Origin: Chryseobacterium aurantiacum
GTDB taxonomy: Bacteria; Bacteroidota; Bacteroidia; Flavobacteriales; Weeksellaceae
Direction of reading: 5' to 3'
Assembly (NCBI RefSeq): GCF_003020585.1
Contig: NZ_PXUE01000001.1
Coordinates: 806,001-870,000 of the forward strand
Length of the DNA stretch: 64,000 nucleotides
This document shows, one piece after another, positions 8,401 through 17,565 of the stretch; positions within the stretch are counted from its first letter, which is position 1, and each line of letters begins with the position of its first letter. The translations under genes and the position numbers were made by a program. The notes under the pieces were generated by a model that searched no databases, had not been told where the DNA came from, and saw nothing but the letters and a program-made list of their open reading frames with translations.

Positions 8401-9309
8401 ATGCTATTAAAATTCCCGACAGAACCTCTTCCCATTCAGGAAATTCCAATTCATAAAAATGTAAGGCTTTTCTTAAAAAGAGAAGATTTGATCCATCCAC
8501 AGATTTCAGGAAATAAATACTGGAAACTATTTTATAATGTCAATCATTACCTGGAAAAAAATCCGGAAAAGCCCTATGTTATTACTTTTGGGGGTGCTTT
8601 TTCCAATCACATTGCAGCTGTTTCGGCGATGGGTAATCTGGCAGGGATTCCTACACTGGGTATTATAAGAGGAGAAGAATTACAGCATAAATGGCGAGAT
8701 AATCCAACATTGCTTTTTGCTAAAAGAAATGGGATGAACCTGAAATTTGTCACCCGGGAAGAATATCGTCATAAAGAAAAACTGACGGAATTTCTGCAGC
8801 ATGAGTTTCCTGAAGCATTGATTGTTCCTGAAGGCGGAACCAATGAAGAGGCCGTAGCAGGCGTAAAAATGATGCTCAATGAGCAAACAAAAGATTTTGA
8901 TTATCTTTGCACCGCAGTTGGAACCGGAGGAACCATTGCAGGAATTTCAAAATTTTGTGAAGATAATCAGAAAGTTATAGGATGTAAGGTTGTTGACGAT
9001 GCTTCACTGGAAAATAAAATTTTTGAATTAACTTTGAAACATAATTTTAATCTAATAGATTCATGTTTTGGAGGTTATGGTAAAATAAGTGATGAAAATA
9101 TCCGTTTTATCAATGATTTTAAAGAAAAATATGAAATTCCTTTAGAACCGATTTATACAGGAAAGATGATGCAGAAGATATTTGAACTAATTGATGAAGA
9201 GTATTTTCCTGAAAACAGCAGAATTTTGTGCTTTCATACAGGTGGATTGCAGGGAATTGAAGGAGCAAATCTGCTTTTAGAAAAACAGAATAGAAATTTA
9301 ATTATATAA
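8401..9309 (+). CDS. PLP-dependent ACC deaminase / D-cysteine desulfhydrase family protein
   Basis: This 302-residue cytoplasmic enzyme belongs to the PLP fold II group that includes 1-aminocyclopropane-1-carboxylate deaminase and D-cysteine desulfhydrase. It shows LKREDLIHPQISGNKYWKL near residues 22-41, where the lysine in SGNKYWK would hold PLP, then TFGGAFSNHIAA (phosphate and substrate contact) and VGTGGTIAG near residue 175. The closing CFHTGGLQGIEG resembles the family C-terminus. The true substrate cannot be read from the sequence; D-cysteine or another D-amino acid is as likely as ACC. The gene precedes a glucosaminidase gene by 15 bp. Confidence 0.85.
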   Translation: MLLKFPTEPLPIQEIPIHKNVRLFLKREDLIHPQISGNKYWKLFYNVNHYLEKNPEKPYVITFGGAFSNHIAAVSAMGNLAGIPTLGIIRGEELQHKWRDNPTLLFAKRNGMNLKFVTREEYRHKEKLTEFLQHEFPEALIVPEGGTNEEAVAGVKMMLNEQTKDFDYLCTAVGTGGTIAGISKFCEDNQKVIGCKVVDDASLENKIFELTLKHNFNLIDSCFGGYGKISDENIRFINDFKEKYEIPLEPIYTGKMMQKIFELIDEEYFPENSRILCFHTGGLQGIEGANLLLEKQNRNLII

Positions 9310-9324
9310 GTAAAATTGAAAAAC

Positions 9325-10383
9325 ATGAAAAGACTTTTCCTATCAATAAGCCTTTTAGTTTTATCAAAATTTTCTGCCCAGGGCTGGGCAACCGAAGATC
9401 AGTACATTCAGAATTTTGCTAAATATGCAGTAGAGGAAATGGAAAAATATAAAATTCCGGCTTCTATTACTCTTGCTCAAGGACTCCTGGAAACCGGAGG
9501 CGGGCAAAGCAGATTGGCTCAGCAGGGTAAAAATCACTTCGGAATAAAATGTAAAGAAGATTGGACCGGTAAAACAATGAAACATACGGACGATGCTCCC
9601 AACGAATGTTTCCGTGTATATGATGATCCAAGACAGTCTTATGAAGATCATTCCATATTTTTATCCACCAGAAAATATTACGCCAATCTTTTCAAGCTTG
9701 ATATGAAGGATTACAGAGCGTGGGCTACCGGTTTAAAAAAAGCCGGATATGCAACCAATCCACGATATGCTTCAATCCTGATCACGAAGATTGAAAAGTA
9801 TAAATTATACGAATACGACAACACCAATTCTAAAGAAGTGTTGTACGCTGTCCTTAAAATGTATCCGGATCTGAAAGACGACAGAACATTCATGGCGCAG
9901 CTGGAACCAGGAAAGGCAACTAAGAAAGCCAAGGAACCGGTTACCGTAGAAGTTCCGTACAAGCAGACTTCCTATGCACAACAGCAAAAAAGAGTAGAAA
10001 AAATCAAGACAAAAGCTGAGATTCTTAACTCTATTCTTATCAAAAGCCACCCGAATGACGGCTTGAAATATATCATTATTCCTGAAGACACCAATGTTAA
10101 ATTCATTGCCAATAAATTCAAAGTAAGCGAAAGCAGACTGATGAAGTGGAATGAACTGGAGAATGAAGAGTTGAAGAAAAATGAGATCGTTTTCCTTGAA
10201 TCTAAAAATTCTGCAGGAAATACTGCTACCTACAAGGCCGAATCTGGTGAGGATATGCACGATATTGCCCAAAAATTTGGAATCAAACTACACAAGCTAT
10301 ATGCCAAAAACAGAATGGATGAGGGACAACAGCCATCTGCAGGACAGCTGATTTATTTGATTGATAAAAAACCAAGAAACTAA
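9325..10383 (+). CDS. Secreted glucosaminidase with LysM domains
   Basis: A 352-residue cell-wall hydrolase. A signal peptide (MKRLFLSISLLVLSKFSAQG) precedes a mannosyl-glycoprotein endo-beta-N-acetylglucosaminidase domain at about residues 27-160 (ITLAQGLLETGGGQSRLA, with the likely catalytic Glu; then NHFGIKC and YATNPRYASILITKIE). Two LysM-like modules follow near residues 240-290 and 305-350, which would bind peptidoglycan. It cleaves glycan strands in the periplasm or at the outer membrane. The ATG at 9325 gives a proper signal peptide; the TTG at 9316 would only add three residues. Confidence 0.9.
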   Translation: MKRLFLSISLLVLSKFSAQGWATEDQYIQNFAKYAVEEMEKYKIPASITLAQGLLETGGGQSRLAQQGKNHFGIKCKEDWTGKTMKHTDDAPNECFRVYDDPRQSYEDHSIFLSTRKYYANLFKLDMKDYRAWATGLKKAGYATNPRYASILITKIEKYKLYEYDNTNSKEVLYAVLKMYPDLKDDRTFMAQLEPGKATKKAKEPVTVEVPYKQTSYAQQQKRVEKIKTKAEILNSILIKSHPNDGLKYIIIPEDTNVKFIANKFKVSESRLMKWNELENEELKKNEIVFLESKNSAGNTATYKAESGEDMHDIAQKFGIKLHKLYAKNRMDEGQQPSAGQLIYLIDKKPRN

Positions 10384-10396
10384 TACTACCAAACCC

Positions 10397-11365
10397 ATGA
10401 AAATATTAAATATGACTTCTGGATATCTTTGGATATTTTTGATATTTATGTCATGTACAATATTTTCTCAGGAACAAAACTATATTCCTTACAGAAAAGG
10501 TAAAGTATGGGGATTGTGTGATATGGGTAAATTTATTACAGTACAACCTCAATATAATAGTATAAGCTGGTATGATGAATCCGTGAAAGGTTTTCACGCA
10601 GAACAAGCTGGCAAATTTGGAGTTATTGGTCCAAACTCAACCGTTGTTTTGCCATTTGTTTCGAATGAGCCGATAGCGGTGTATGGAGATAAATTTATGG
10701 TTTTTGACGGATGGGATTACTATTATTATTCCATGAAGACAAAAATGCGTCTGGAAAAGTATATCCCACCTGAAAGATATCCGGTAAATGATAGAGGATG
10801 GGGAGTAGATACTTCTTACAGTGGAGACAGAAAAGAAATCGTATTAAGCTGGGATGATCTTAGTGATGATGATATTGAAATGCTGAAACCCTTTAACAAT
10901 GATCATTATCAAATAAACTTCAAGAGAGATTTTATAGAAATAAAGTCTGGTAATACAGATGTTGGAATTTATATTCCTGAACTGAAGAAAATCTTTATGA
11001 ATACACCAGAGCTGGCATACACAGGATGGCAGTATTATAGAAAAAATCCCTATATTTTTACAGTGAATACTTCAAATTTAATAGGGCTTGTAGATATAAA
11101 TTTACGGGAGGTATATCCTAATAAATTTAGAGACCTCTATTTGGTGGATGACCATAAGTTGGTTTATATTTCAGAACCTGATGTCAATCATCAGAATAAT
11201 TTAATTTTTAAAACAATTCTTCCCAATAATAAAGTTTTAGACGGAAAGTTTGAACCGGCTGTACAGCTTTGGAAAAACGGTAATCCTTTTCAACTGTATT
11301 ATACGATTATTGATGGGCAGAAAAATTATGCAGGAGAAGATGGTACCCTTTACTTTGAGGGTTAA
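10397..11365 (+). CDS. Secreted WG-repeat-like protein
   Basis: A 322-residue protein with an N-terminal signal or membrane segment (SGYLWIFLIFMSCTIFSQ). After it come modules such as YRKGKVWGLCDMGKFITVQPQYNSI and AGKFGVIGPNSTVVLPF, which fit the WG-repeat pattern (G-K-W/F-G-[LV]-hydrophobic-D). The rest is less regular. WG proteins are beta-rich and of uncertain role in Bacteroidetes. The ATG at 10397 gives a sensible start 13 bp after the glucosaminidase stop, so the two genes are likely co-transcribed; an earlier ATG at 10361 would overlap that gene. Confidence 0.8.
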   Translation: MKILNMTSGYLWIFLIFMSCTIFSQEQNYIPYRKGKVWGLCDMGKFITVQPQYNSISWYDESVKGFHAEQAGKFGVIGPNSTVVLPFVSNEPIAVYGDKFMVFDGWDYYYYSMKTKMRLEKYIPPERYPVNDRGWGVDTSYSGDRKEIVLSWDDLSDDDIEMLKPFNNDHYQINFKRDFIEIKSGNTDVGIYIPELKKIFMNTPELAYTGWQYYRKNPYIFTVNTSNLIGLVDINLREVYPNKFRDLYLVDDHKLVYISEPDVNHQNNLIFKTILPNNKVLDGKFEPAVQLWKNGNPFQLYYTIIDGQKNYAGEDGTLYFEG

Positions 11366-11382
11366 ACAATAAAAAATAGAAA

Positions 11383-12672
11383 ATGAAGTACCAAAGAAGT
11401 TCGGCTTTATTTGAGGAAGCCTATAAATACATTCCGGGAGGAGTAAATTCTCCGGTAAGAGCATTCAAATCTGTGGGAGGAGTTCCCGTTTTCATGAAAT
11501 CAGCAAAAGGAGCTTATCTTACGGATGCAGATGATAATACGTATATCGATTACATCAATTCATGGGGACCGGCTATTTTAGGACATACTCATCCTGAAGT
11601 ATTGGAAGAACTGAAACTACAGGCTGAAAAAGGGTTCTCATTCGGTGCTCCTACAGAACTTGAAACTGAAATTGCAAAATTCATCATTGAAAATGTTCCC
11701 AATATAGACCAGATCAGAATGGTTTCTTCAGGAACAGAAGCTTGTATGAGCGCTATCAGACTGGCAAGAGGATATACCAAGAGAGATAAAATTGTAAAAT
11801 TTGAGGGTTGTTATCACGGTCATTCAGATTCATTTCTGATTAAAGCAGGAAGCGGGGCAGCAACTTTTGGAAATCCAAATTCTCCGGGAGTAACAGCGGG
11901 TACGGCTAAAGATACGTTATTGGCTCGTTACAATGATTTTGAACAGGTTGAGGATTTATTCCGTCACAATCAGGGAGAAATTGCAGCCGTAATCATAGAG
12001 CCGGTTGCCGGAAATATGGGATGTGTATTGCCAGAAAATAATTTCCTGCAAAACCTTAGAAAAATTTGTGATGAAAATGGTGCTTTACTAATCTTTGATG
12101 AGGTAATGACTGGTTTCAGATTGGCATTTGGAGGAGCGCAGGAGCTTTTCAATGTTAAAGCAGATTTAGTAACCTATGGAAAAGTAATCGGAGGCGGACT
12201 TCCAGTGGGAGCCTTTGCAGGAAGAAACGAAATTATGGACCACCTGGCACCAAAAGGAGGTGTATACCAGGCAGGAACATTAAGTGGAAATCCTTTGGCA
12301 ATGAGAGCAGGATTAAAAACTCTTCAACTGATTAAAAACGATTCGGAATTTTTCAACAGATTGAATAAAACAACAGAAACCTTAGATTTTGAAATCGGAA
12401 AGATCTTAAATGAAAAAGGAATTGCTCATAAAATCAACAGAAAAGGATCAATGATGTCTGTGTTCTTCCATATCAACAGAGTTTCTAACTTTGATGAAGC
12501 ACAGGAAGCCAATCATTCTTTGTTTAATAACTTCTTCCACCAGATGCTTCAGAATGGAGTGTATCTGCCACCAAGTGGTTATGAAACCTATTTCATCAGT
12601 GATGCAATCAAGGATAAAGAAATTGACATGACACTGGAAGCAGTAAGGAAATTTGAATATTCTAATTTATAA
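11383..12672 (+). CDS. hemL: Glutamate-1-semialdehyde 2,1-aminomutase
   Basis: A 429-residue PLP enzyme that converts glutamate-1-semialdehyde to 5-aminolevulinate, the first committed intermediate of heme synthesis by the C5 route. It has [18 protein letters not shown] at the N-terminus, [18 protein letters not shown] for PLP phosphate binding, [10 protein letters not shown] and [15 protein letters not shown], where Lys267 forms the Schiff base. The length is normal for the family. It follows the WG-repeat gene by 17 bp and ends at a strong terminator. Confidence 0.97.
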   Translation: MKYQRSSALFEEAYKYIPGGVNSPVRAFKSVGGVPVFMKSAKGAYLTDADDNTYIDYINSWGPAILGHTHPEVLEELKLQAEKGFSFGAPTELETEIAKFIIENVPNIDQIRMVSSGTEACMSAIRLARGYTKRDKIVKFEGCYHGHSDSFLIKAGSGAATFGNPNSPGVTAGTAKDTLLARYNDFEQVEDLFRHNQGEIAAVIIEPVAGNMGCVLPENNFLQNLRKICDENGALLIFDEVMTGFRLAFGGAQELFNVKADLVTYGKVIGGGLPVGAFAGRNEIMDHLAPKGGVYQAGTLSGNPLAMRAGLKTLQLIKNDSEFFNRLNKTTETLDFEIGKILNEKGIAHKINRKGSMMSVFFHINRVSNFDEAQEANHSLFNNFFHQMLQNGVYLPPSGYETYFISDAIKDKEIDMTLEAVRKFEYSNL

Positions 12673-12676
12673 ATAC

Positions 12677-12710
12677 AAAAAGAGACTGTCATAATAGGCA
12701 GTCTCTTTTT
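12677..12710. terminator. Bidirectional terminator after hemL
   Basis: A stem of AGAGACTG / CAGTCTCT, extended by flanking A and T runs, lies between the convergent hemL and 12734 genes. Both strands end in a T tract. Confidence 0.9.
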
Positions 12711-12733
12711 GTATACAAGTAATTATGTTTTTA

Positions 12734-13087
12734 TTATACAATACCATAGCAGAATAGACACATCCAACGTCCCTCCTTGTTGGCAGCCTCAGCATCAAAG
12801 ATATAAAGTCCCTTACTTTCAATATATTCTCTTTGGCTTGCATTATCTCCTCCCGAAGGGTTGGTAATATATATAATGGCTCCATCCTGTTCCATTCCAT
12901 ATAAAGTGTTTCCTTTTTCTGTAAGTTCTGCACGGGTTAATCTGGGAGGCAATAATCCGTCAATAGTTAAAACTTCTTTTTTTGCAGTCACATCAAGGGT
13001 TGCTTTTGGATTGGGGGTATTAATCCCTGTTTGTGCAGATACAATGACTGACGCAGATATCGAAATAATGCTTACTATTTTTTTCAT
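12734..13087 (-). CDS. Small secreted protein with TGINTPNPKATLDV motif
   Basis: A 117-residue protein with a signal peptide (MKKIVSIISISASVIVSAQ) and then TGINTPNPKATLDV, a motif that begins many flavobacterial secreted proteins with tail-fibre or surface-repeat character. The remainder holds NTLYGMEQDGAIIYI and GLYIFDAEA and ends in GRWMCLFCYGIV. It has no T9SS sorting domain, so it may be a short member of that group. The role is unknown. It stands alone, convergent with hemL. Confidence 0.75.
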   Translation of the reverse strand: MKKIVSIISISASVIVSAQTGINTPNPKATLDVTAKKEVLTIDGLLPPRLTRAELTEKGNTLYGMEQDGAIIYITNPSGGDNASQREYIESKGLYIFDAEAANKEGRWMCLFCYGIV

Positions 13088-13100
13088 AGAATTTTTTTTT

Positions 13101-13108
13101 CAAAAATA
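13101..13108 (-). promoter_or_regulatory. -7 element for the 12734 gene
   Basis: On the minus strand this reads TATTTTTG, an exact TAnnTTTG match 13 bp before the start codon. No -33 TTG is visible at the usual distance. Confidence 0.35.
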
Positions 13109-13474
13109 ATAAGAAAGTTATGGATGGATACTTAATTAATAGAATTCTTATATTAAATCTGTTTAAATTTTTTATTAAACCACAAAGGAAATACAAAAGC
13201 TTTTTAAACACGTAAGTTATTTAAGTGATATCCTTTGTTTATAAGAAGTACACTAAAGATTTTCATCTTATGCGAACTTAATTGTGCAGTATTTCCTTAT
13301 ACTTTCTAAAGTGTACTCAAGTGTGTGAAAAAGTAAAAACTTTTGTGACTTTTATGGTTAAGTTTAAACAGACTTATTAATAATTTCCATCTGCTAATCC
13401 AAAAATATCGCAGTGGGATTAGTCTAAAATCAAGAAAGTATAAATCATACAGATTTTGTAATAAACCATACACT
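13109..13474. other. AT-rich gap without a gene
   Basis: This stretch separates the small secreted protein from the first amidohydrolase. It is AT-rich, carries no convincing coding frame, RNA gene or repeat, and ends at the amidohydrolase promoter. Confidence 0.6.
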
Positions 13475-13502
13475 TTGTTCAGGACAGTTCTTTTTATTTT
13501 TG
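13475..13502 (+). promoter_or_regulatory. Promoter of the first amidohydrolase
   Basis: TTG at 13475-13477, 17 nt, then TATTTTTG at 13495-13502: a full Bacteroidetes promoter. The start codon is at 13520. The match argues against the longer frame that could begin at the TTG at 13475. Confidence 0.75.
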
Positions 13503-13519
13503 TCATAAATAGATTGGAA

Positions 13520-14854
13520 ATGAAGACTTCAGACAATAATATGTCCCGTAAGGATTTTATAAGAAATTCAGCATTGGCAATGGCAGGATTAACTTTAATA
13601 CCTAATATCATGACTGCATCACCTTTTTTTGATGAAAAAAATATTTCGGCAAAGGGAAAACTGAGCCTTAAAAATGTTCGTTTAGAAACAGGTTTTGACT
13701 ATGAAGAAGGAGACGTTTCTGCTACCAGAACTGATCTGTTTTACATAGAAGCTGAAAATGGAAAGATCACCAGGATTGCTCCCAATCAACCCAATGCAAA
13801 GGCTGTAGATGCCAAAGGATTATTAATGCTTCCAGCATTTAAAGATATGCACATTCATTTGGATAAAACCTTTTACGGGGATCAATGGCAGGCTGTAAGA
13901 AAAAGAACAGGCGGGGTAAAGGGAATGATTGAGCTTGAAAAGAAAATGCTTCCCGAAATGCTTAAGAATTCAACATTTAAAGCTGAAAAGATGATTGAAT
14001 TATTACAATCAAAAGGAACTTCATTCGCAAGAAGTCATGTGAATATTGAACCAACTTCAAAGCTTCAGTCTCTAAAAAATCTGCAAAAGGCTTTAGAGAA
14101 TAAAAAGAAAGGCTTCGGTGCTGAATTGGTAGCTTTTCCACAGCATGGAGTGTTTTATACAGACTCAGCTCCTTATCTGAAAGAAGCTGCCAAGATGGAT
14201 ATTGATTTTATTGGTGGAGTAGACCCGTTCAATGTAGATGGAGATATTGAAAAAGTGATGGACTTTACCGTTCAATTGGCCCTGGACAATAAAAAAGGAA
14301 TAGATATTCATTTGCATGAAACAGGAGATTCCGGATTGAAAACAGTTGAGTATCTTATTAAAAAAGTGAACGAAAACCCATCTTTAAAAGGAAAAACTTA
14401 CCTGAGCCACTGCTTCATTTTAGCCAAATTAGAAGCTGCCAAACAGGAAGAAGTAGCCGAAAAACTGGCCGAAGCACAAATCGGGATTGTTTCTACTATT
14501 CCTTTTGGAAGAATGATTATGCCCATTCCCATATTATACAAACACAAGGTAACGGTATTAACCGGAAATGACAGTATTGTGGATCACTGGAATACCTTCG
14601 GGACCGGAAGTGTACTTCAAAAAGCCAATCTGATGGCACAGTTGTATGGATATTCAACCGAGTTTTTATTATCAAGAAGTTTAAAATTGGCAACAGGAAA
14701 TATCCTTCCTTTGGATGATAAAGGAACTCAGCAATGGCCTAAAACAGGAGATAACGCAGATTTTGTTTTATTGAACGCCAGTTGCTCTGCAGAAGCAGTA
14801 TCAAGAATATCAGAGGTAGAATCATTGGTGCATCAGGGAAATGTTGTTTTCTAA
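13520..14854 (+). CDS. Exported cytosine-deaminase-like amidohydrolase
   Basis: A 444-residue metal-dependent hydrolase of the CodA-like amidohydrolase branch. Metal ligands are visible: DMHIHLDKT (His111 and His113), IHLHETGD, SHCF and GNDSI. The N-terminus MSRKDFIRNSALAMAGLTLIP resembles a twin-arginine export signal, though the pair is Arg-Lys rather than Arg-Arg, so export is inferred. It shares about 20 conserved blocks with the second copy at 15963, which lacks this N-terminus. The substrate is unknown; deamination or ring opening of a nitrogen heterocycle is the family norm. The ATG at 13520 follows a canonical promoter. Confidence 0.85.
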   Translation: MKTSDNNMSRKDFIRNSALAMAGLTLIPNIMTASPFFDEKNISAKGKLSLKNVRLETGFDYEEGDVSATRTDLFYIEAENGKITRIAPNQPNAKAVDAKGLLMLPAFKDMHIHLDKTFYGDQWQAVRKRTGGVKGMIELEKKMLPEMLKNSTFKAEKMIELLQSKGTSFARSHVNIEPTSKLQSLKNLQKALENKKKGFGAELVAFPQHGVFYTDSAPYLKEAAKMDIDFIGGVDPFNVDGDIEKVMDFTVQLALDNKKGIDIHLHETGDSGLKTVEYLIKKVNENPSLKGKTYLSHCFILAKLEAAKQEEVAEKLAEAQIGIVSTIPFGRMIMPIPILYKHKVTVLTGNDSIVDHWNTFGTGSVLQKANLMAQLYGYSTEFLLSRSLKLATGNILPLDDKGTQQWPKTGDNADFVLLNASCSAEAVSRISEVESLVHQGNVVF

Positions 14855-14951
14855 ACCCTTAGTCTATATAAGATTAAAAAAGTATTATTAACAGGAGGTA
14901 ATTGTCTGTTAATTAAAAATTTAGATATATAATTTAGTTAGTGTTTTTTTG

Positions 14952-14996
14952 GCCACAAAGGGTATCCGTATCTTTTGTGGCTATTTTAATTTTTTC
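14952..14996 (+). terminator. Terminator after the first amidohydrolase
   Basis: The stem GCCACAAA / TTTGTGGC (14952-14959 and 14974-14981) is followed by TATTTTAATTTTTT. It lies inside the longest possible reading frame of the next gene, which supports the internal start I chose there. Confidence 0.8.
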
Positions 14997-15036
14997 TCTC
15001 ATAAATTTTATTAATTTTAAGAGAAATTCAGGTAGC

Positions 15037-15882
15037 GTGAGTTATCATACAGATCATTTTCCCATTTTAGGAATTCAGGAGTTTAGCGAGAATCAGCTTA
15101 AAGGCTGCAATTTACTGTTTAATGAACTTTACGGGGCACGTTCCATTGATGATCCCCACAAGCATGATTTTTTTATCATTAATCTTTTTGAACACGGAGT
15201 AGGCTCACATACCATAGATTTTACGGAATATAAAGTGGGAGATCATCAGATTCATCTGGTTTTTCCTGATCAGGTGCATCAATGGGTGATTGAAAAAGAA
15301 ACAATAGGCTATCAGTTGATGATCAGCAGAGATTGGTTTGAAAGTTTTTTGCCTTCATTGCGTTTTTCCGCTTCTTATTATCAAAACCATCCGGTCATTA
15401 ATCTTTCCAAAGAGGTTTTTACAACTTTTTTATATGAATTTCAGGCCATTCAAAAAGAATTGTCCAAAGAAAATATCTTTTGGGAACTGATTCAAAAGAG
15501 AAGTGAGTTGATCGGTTTATTGGTAAGCCAATCAATGGAGGGAGCCTTTAAGGATTTTGAAGTCTACAATTCAAATCCAATCATTTCAAAATTTTTACAT
15601 CTTATTGATGAACATTTCAGGACAGAAAGATCGGTTTCTTTTTATGCAGATAAACTGAATATTTCTGCCAACTACCTGAATATTGTATGTAAAAAAAATC
15701 TCAATGCTTCCGCATCATCCCTTATTCAGGATCGTATTTTACTGGAAGCAAAGCGCCTTCTTAAGGTTTCGGAAATGTCTGTAAAAGATATTGTTTACGA
15801 CCTTGGTTTTTATGACCATGCCAGTTTTTCTAAGTTCTTTAAAGCTCAGACCGGAATGACTCCATCTCAATTCAAGGAATAA
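15037..15882 (+). CDS. AraC-family transcriptional regulator
   Basis: A 281-residue regulator with an N-terminal cupin-like sensing domain (HKHDFFIINLFEHGVG, then FPDQVHQWVIE) and a C-terminal pair of helix-turn-helix motifs (SVSFYADKLNISANYLN and MSVKDIVYDLGFYDHASFSKFFKAQ), ending in GMTPSQFKE. The frame is open from 14941, but that part holds the terminator of the preceding gene, so translation probably begins at the GTG at 15037. The gene sits between two paralogous amidohydrolases and likely controls one or both in response to their substrate. Confidence 0.85.
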   Translation: MSYHTDHFPILGIQEFSENQLKGCNLLFNELYGARSIDDPHKHDFFIINLFEHGVGSHTIDFTEYKVGDHQIHLVFPDQVHQWVIEKETIGYQLMISRDWFESFLPSLRFSASYYQNHPVINLSKEVFTTFLYEFQAIQKELSKENIFWELIQKRSELIGLLVSQSMEGAFKDFEVYNSNPIISKFLHLIDEHFRTERSVSFYADKLNISANYLNIVCKKNLNASASSLIQDRILLEAKRLLKVSEMSVKDIVYDLGFYDHASFSKFFKAQTGMTPSQFKE

Positions 15883-15907
15883 TTTATACAAAACAAGACA
15901 TAATTGA

Positions 15908-15934
15908 TACACCGGTTTTCAACAGAAGCTGGTG
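15908..15934 (+). other. Imperfect hairpin after the AraC gene
   Basis: ACACCGG...GCTGGTGT forms a stem with one bulge around AACAG. The T tract after it is weak, so it may be a terminator of the AraC gene or an operator for the next one. It directly abuts the -7 element at 15935. Confidence 0.35.
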
Positions 15935-15942
15935 TAATTTTG
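15935..15942 (+). promoter_or_regulatory. -7 element (TAATTTTG) of the second amidohydrolase
   Basis: Exact TAnnTTTG match 20 bp before the ATG at 15963. The -33 region lies in the preceding hairpin and has TTTTC rather than TTG, as might be expected of a promoter that needs an activator. Confidence 0.45.
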
Positions 15943-15962
15943 TAGTGTTAAAATATTAAAGA

Positions 15963-17201
15963 ATGCAATTTCCCTATCAATTAACCGCAAAAGGAAAATA
16001 TTCCCTGAAAAATGTCCGCCTGGAAACAGGTTTTGAATATGAGAATGAAGAGGTAATCGGAACAAAAACAGGCCTTTTCAGTATTGATATTGAAGATGGA
16101 AAGATCAAGGCTGTACAAGCGAACAATCCTGCTTCTGATGCAATAGACGCCAAAGGATATCTGATGCTTCCTGCTTTCAGGGATATGCACATCCATTTGG
16201 ACAAAACATTATATGGTCTTCCATGGCAGGCTCTTTCTCCGAAAAGAAGAACGGTAAAGGATATGATTGCTTATGAACAGGAAATCATTCCGGAACTGCT
16301 AAAAACTTCAGTAGGCAGGGCAGAGCAGTTGATTAATCTTCAACAGCATTATGGAACTCATTTTGCGAGAACCCATTTTAATATTGATCCTACGTCAGGA
16401 TTACAATCTCTTGAACATTTGGAACAGGCTCTCGAAAATAAAAAAGATTCCTTTAAAGCAGAATTGGTTGCCTTTCCACAGCATGGTGTATACTATACGG
16501 CTTCGGCGCCTTTAATGAAAGAAGCTGCCAAGCTAAAAAGTGTTGGCTTTATCGGAGGATTGGATCCATTGAGTATTGACGGAAGCATCGAGAAAGTAAT
16601 GGACTTTACAGTGCAGCTTGCCCTTGATCATAACAAAGGAATTGATATTCACCTGCATGAAGTAGGAGAGTCGGGAATGAAAACAATCAATTATCTGATT
16701 GATAAGGCGATTGAAAATCCTGCACTTCAGGGAAAAACTTTTATAAGCCATGCATTTGCCCTGGCACATCTTTCTCCCAAAGAAGCTGAACAAATAGCGG
16801 AAAGACTGGCGACAGGAAAGGTGGGAATCGCTTCTTCTGTACCTTTTAAAGGAACAATAATGCCTATCCCAACGCTGAAAAAATATGGAGTAAATGTCCT
16901 GATTGGAAATGATAATGTTCAGGATTACTGGAGTACATTCGGGTCTGGAAATATGTTGCAGAAAGCCAATCTGATTGCAGAATTGTACGGCTATGCTACA
17001 GAACATGCATTGTCAAGAGCTTTGCAATTTGCAACTCAAAGTATTCTTCCACTGGATGAAAAAGGAAACCAGCAATGGCCTAAGACGGGTGATGAAGCTG
17101 CCATTGTGCTTACAGATGCTTCTTGTTCAGCAGAAGCGGTTTCCAGAATCTCTAAAATAGAAGCCCTGATGCATGATGGGAACCTGTTTTGGAGAAGTTA
17201 A
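15963..17201 (+). CDS. Cytoplasmic cytosine-deaminase-like amidohydrolase (second copy)
   Basis: A 412-residue paralogue of the protein at 13520. Shared blocks include LKNVRLETGF, DAKGYLMLPAF, DMHIHLDKT, AELVAFPQHGVYYT, EKVMDFTVQLALD, IDIHLHEVGE and DASCSAEAVSRIS, with the same metal ligands (HIH, HLHE, SHAF, GND). It lacks any signal peptide and begins MQFPYQLTAKGKYSLKN, so it should stay in the cytoplasm. The pair probably acts on related compounds in two compartments. The substrate is unknown. Confidence 0.87.
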   Translation: MQFPYQLTAKGKYSLKNVRLETGFEYENEEVIGTKTGLFSIDIEDGKIKAVQANNPASDAIDAKGYLMLPAFRDMHIHLDKTLYGLPWQALSPKRRTVKDMIAYEQEIIPELLKTSVGRAEQLINLQQHYGTHFARTHFNIDPTSGLQSLEHLEQALENKKDSFKAELVAFPQHGVYYTASAPLMKEAAKLKSVGFIGGLDPLSIDGSIEKVMDFTVQLALDHNKGIDIHLHEVGESGMKTINYLIDKAIENPALQGKTFISHAFALAHLSPKEAEQIAERLATGKVGIASSVPFKGTIMPIPTLKKYGVNVLIGNDNVQDYWSTFGSGNMLQKANLIAELYGYATEHALSRALQFATQSILPLDEKGNQQWPKTGDEAAIVLTDASCSAEAVSRISKIEALMHDGNLFWRS

Positions 17202-17242
17202 ATGAAATGTATATATTTTTTATACACTTGTTTTTTGTGAAT

Positions 17243-17271
17243 GCCATCGGAGTTTTCCGGTGGCTTTTTTT
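17243..17271 (+). terminator. Terminator of the second amidohydrolase
   Basis: An 8-bp stem GCCATCGG / CCGGTGGC (one G-T pair) with the loop AGTTTT, followed by seven T. Confidence 0.9.
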
Positions 17272-17439
17272 GTGAGTTATACTCCAGTCTGGTTTTGTTT
17301 AATAAGAGCATAATCGAGTTTAAATAAACAAACAAATAGATCAATTTCATCTGTATTTAAACCAAATCATGTAGATTAAGTCGAATATGGTGATGAGGAG
17401 TTATTTTATTTCTCAGGAATCAAGAAAATTTGAATTTCC

Positions 17440-17494
17440 AATGTTAACACGTTTTAACATTCAATAGTGCTGTTGTTGATCATTTTTGATCATT
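17440..17494. repeat. Inverted repeat and tandem TGATCA motif in a convergent gap
   Basis: AATGTTAA / TTAACATT (17440-17447 and 17454-17461) is a perfect 8-bp inverted repeat with a 6-nt spacer. Just after it TTGATCATT occurs twice, at 17476 and 17486, ten bases apart. The gap between the two convergent genes (17202-17565) holds nothing else but terminators. Confidence 0.6.
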
Positions 17495-17504
17495 CAGTAA
17501 AAAA

Positions 17505-17533
17505 AAGCCTTCGGAAAATCTTTCCGAAGGCTT
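17505..17533 (-). terminator. Terminator of the beta-helix lipoprotein gene
   Basis: A 13-bp stem AAGCCTTCGGAAA / TTTCCGAAGGCTT with a 3-nt loop. On the minus strand it runs into a T tract. Confidence 0.92.
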
Positions 17534-17565
17534 CTGATTGAATAAAATCTAATTACTATATTGTT

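Noticed and set aside
13475-13519. Earlier TTG start for the first amidohydrolase
   Set aside because: It coincides with the -33 element of a canonical promoter, so the ATG at 13520 is the start.
14941-15036. N-terminal extension of the AraC gene
   Set aside because: It contains a terminator hairpin for the preceding gene and reads as low-complexity hydrophobic sequence; the GTG at 15037 begins the recognisable sensor domain.
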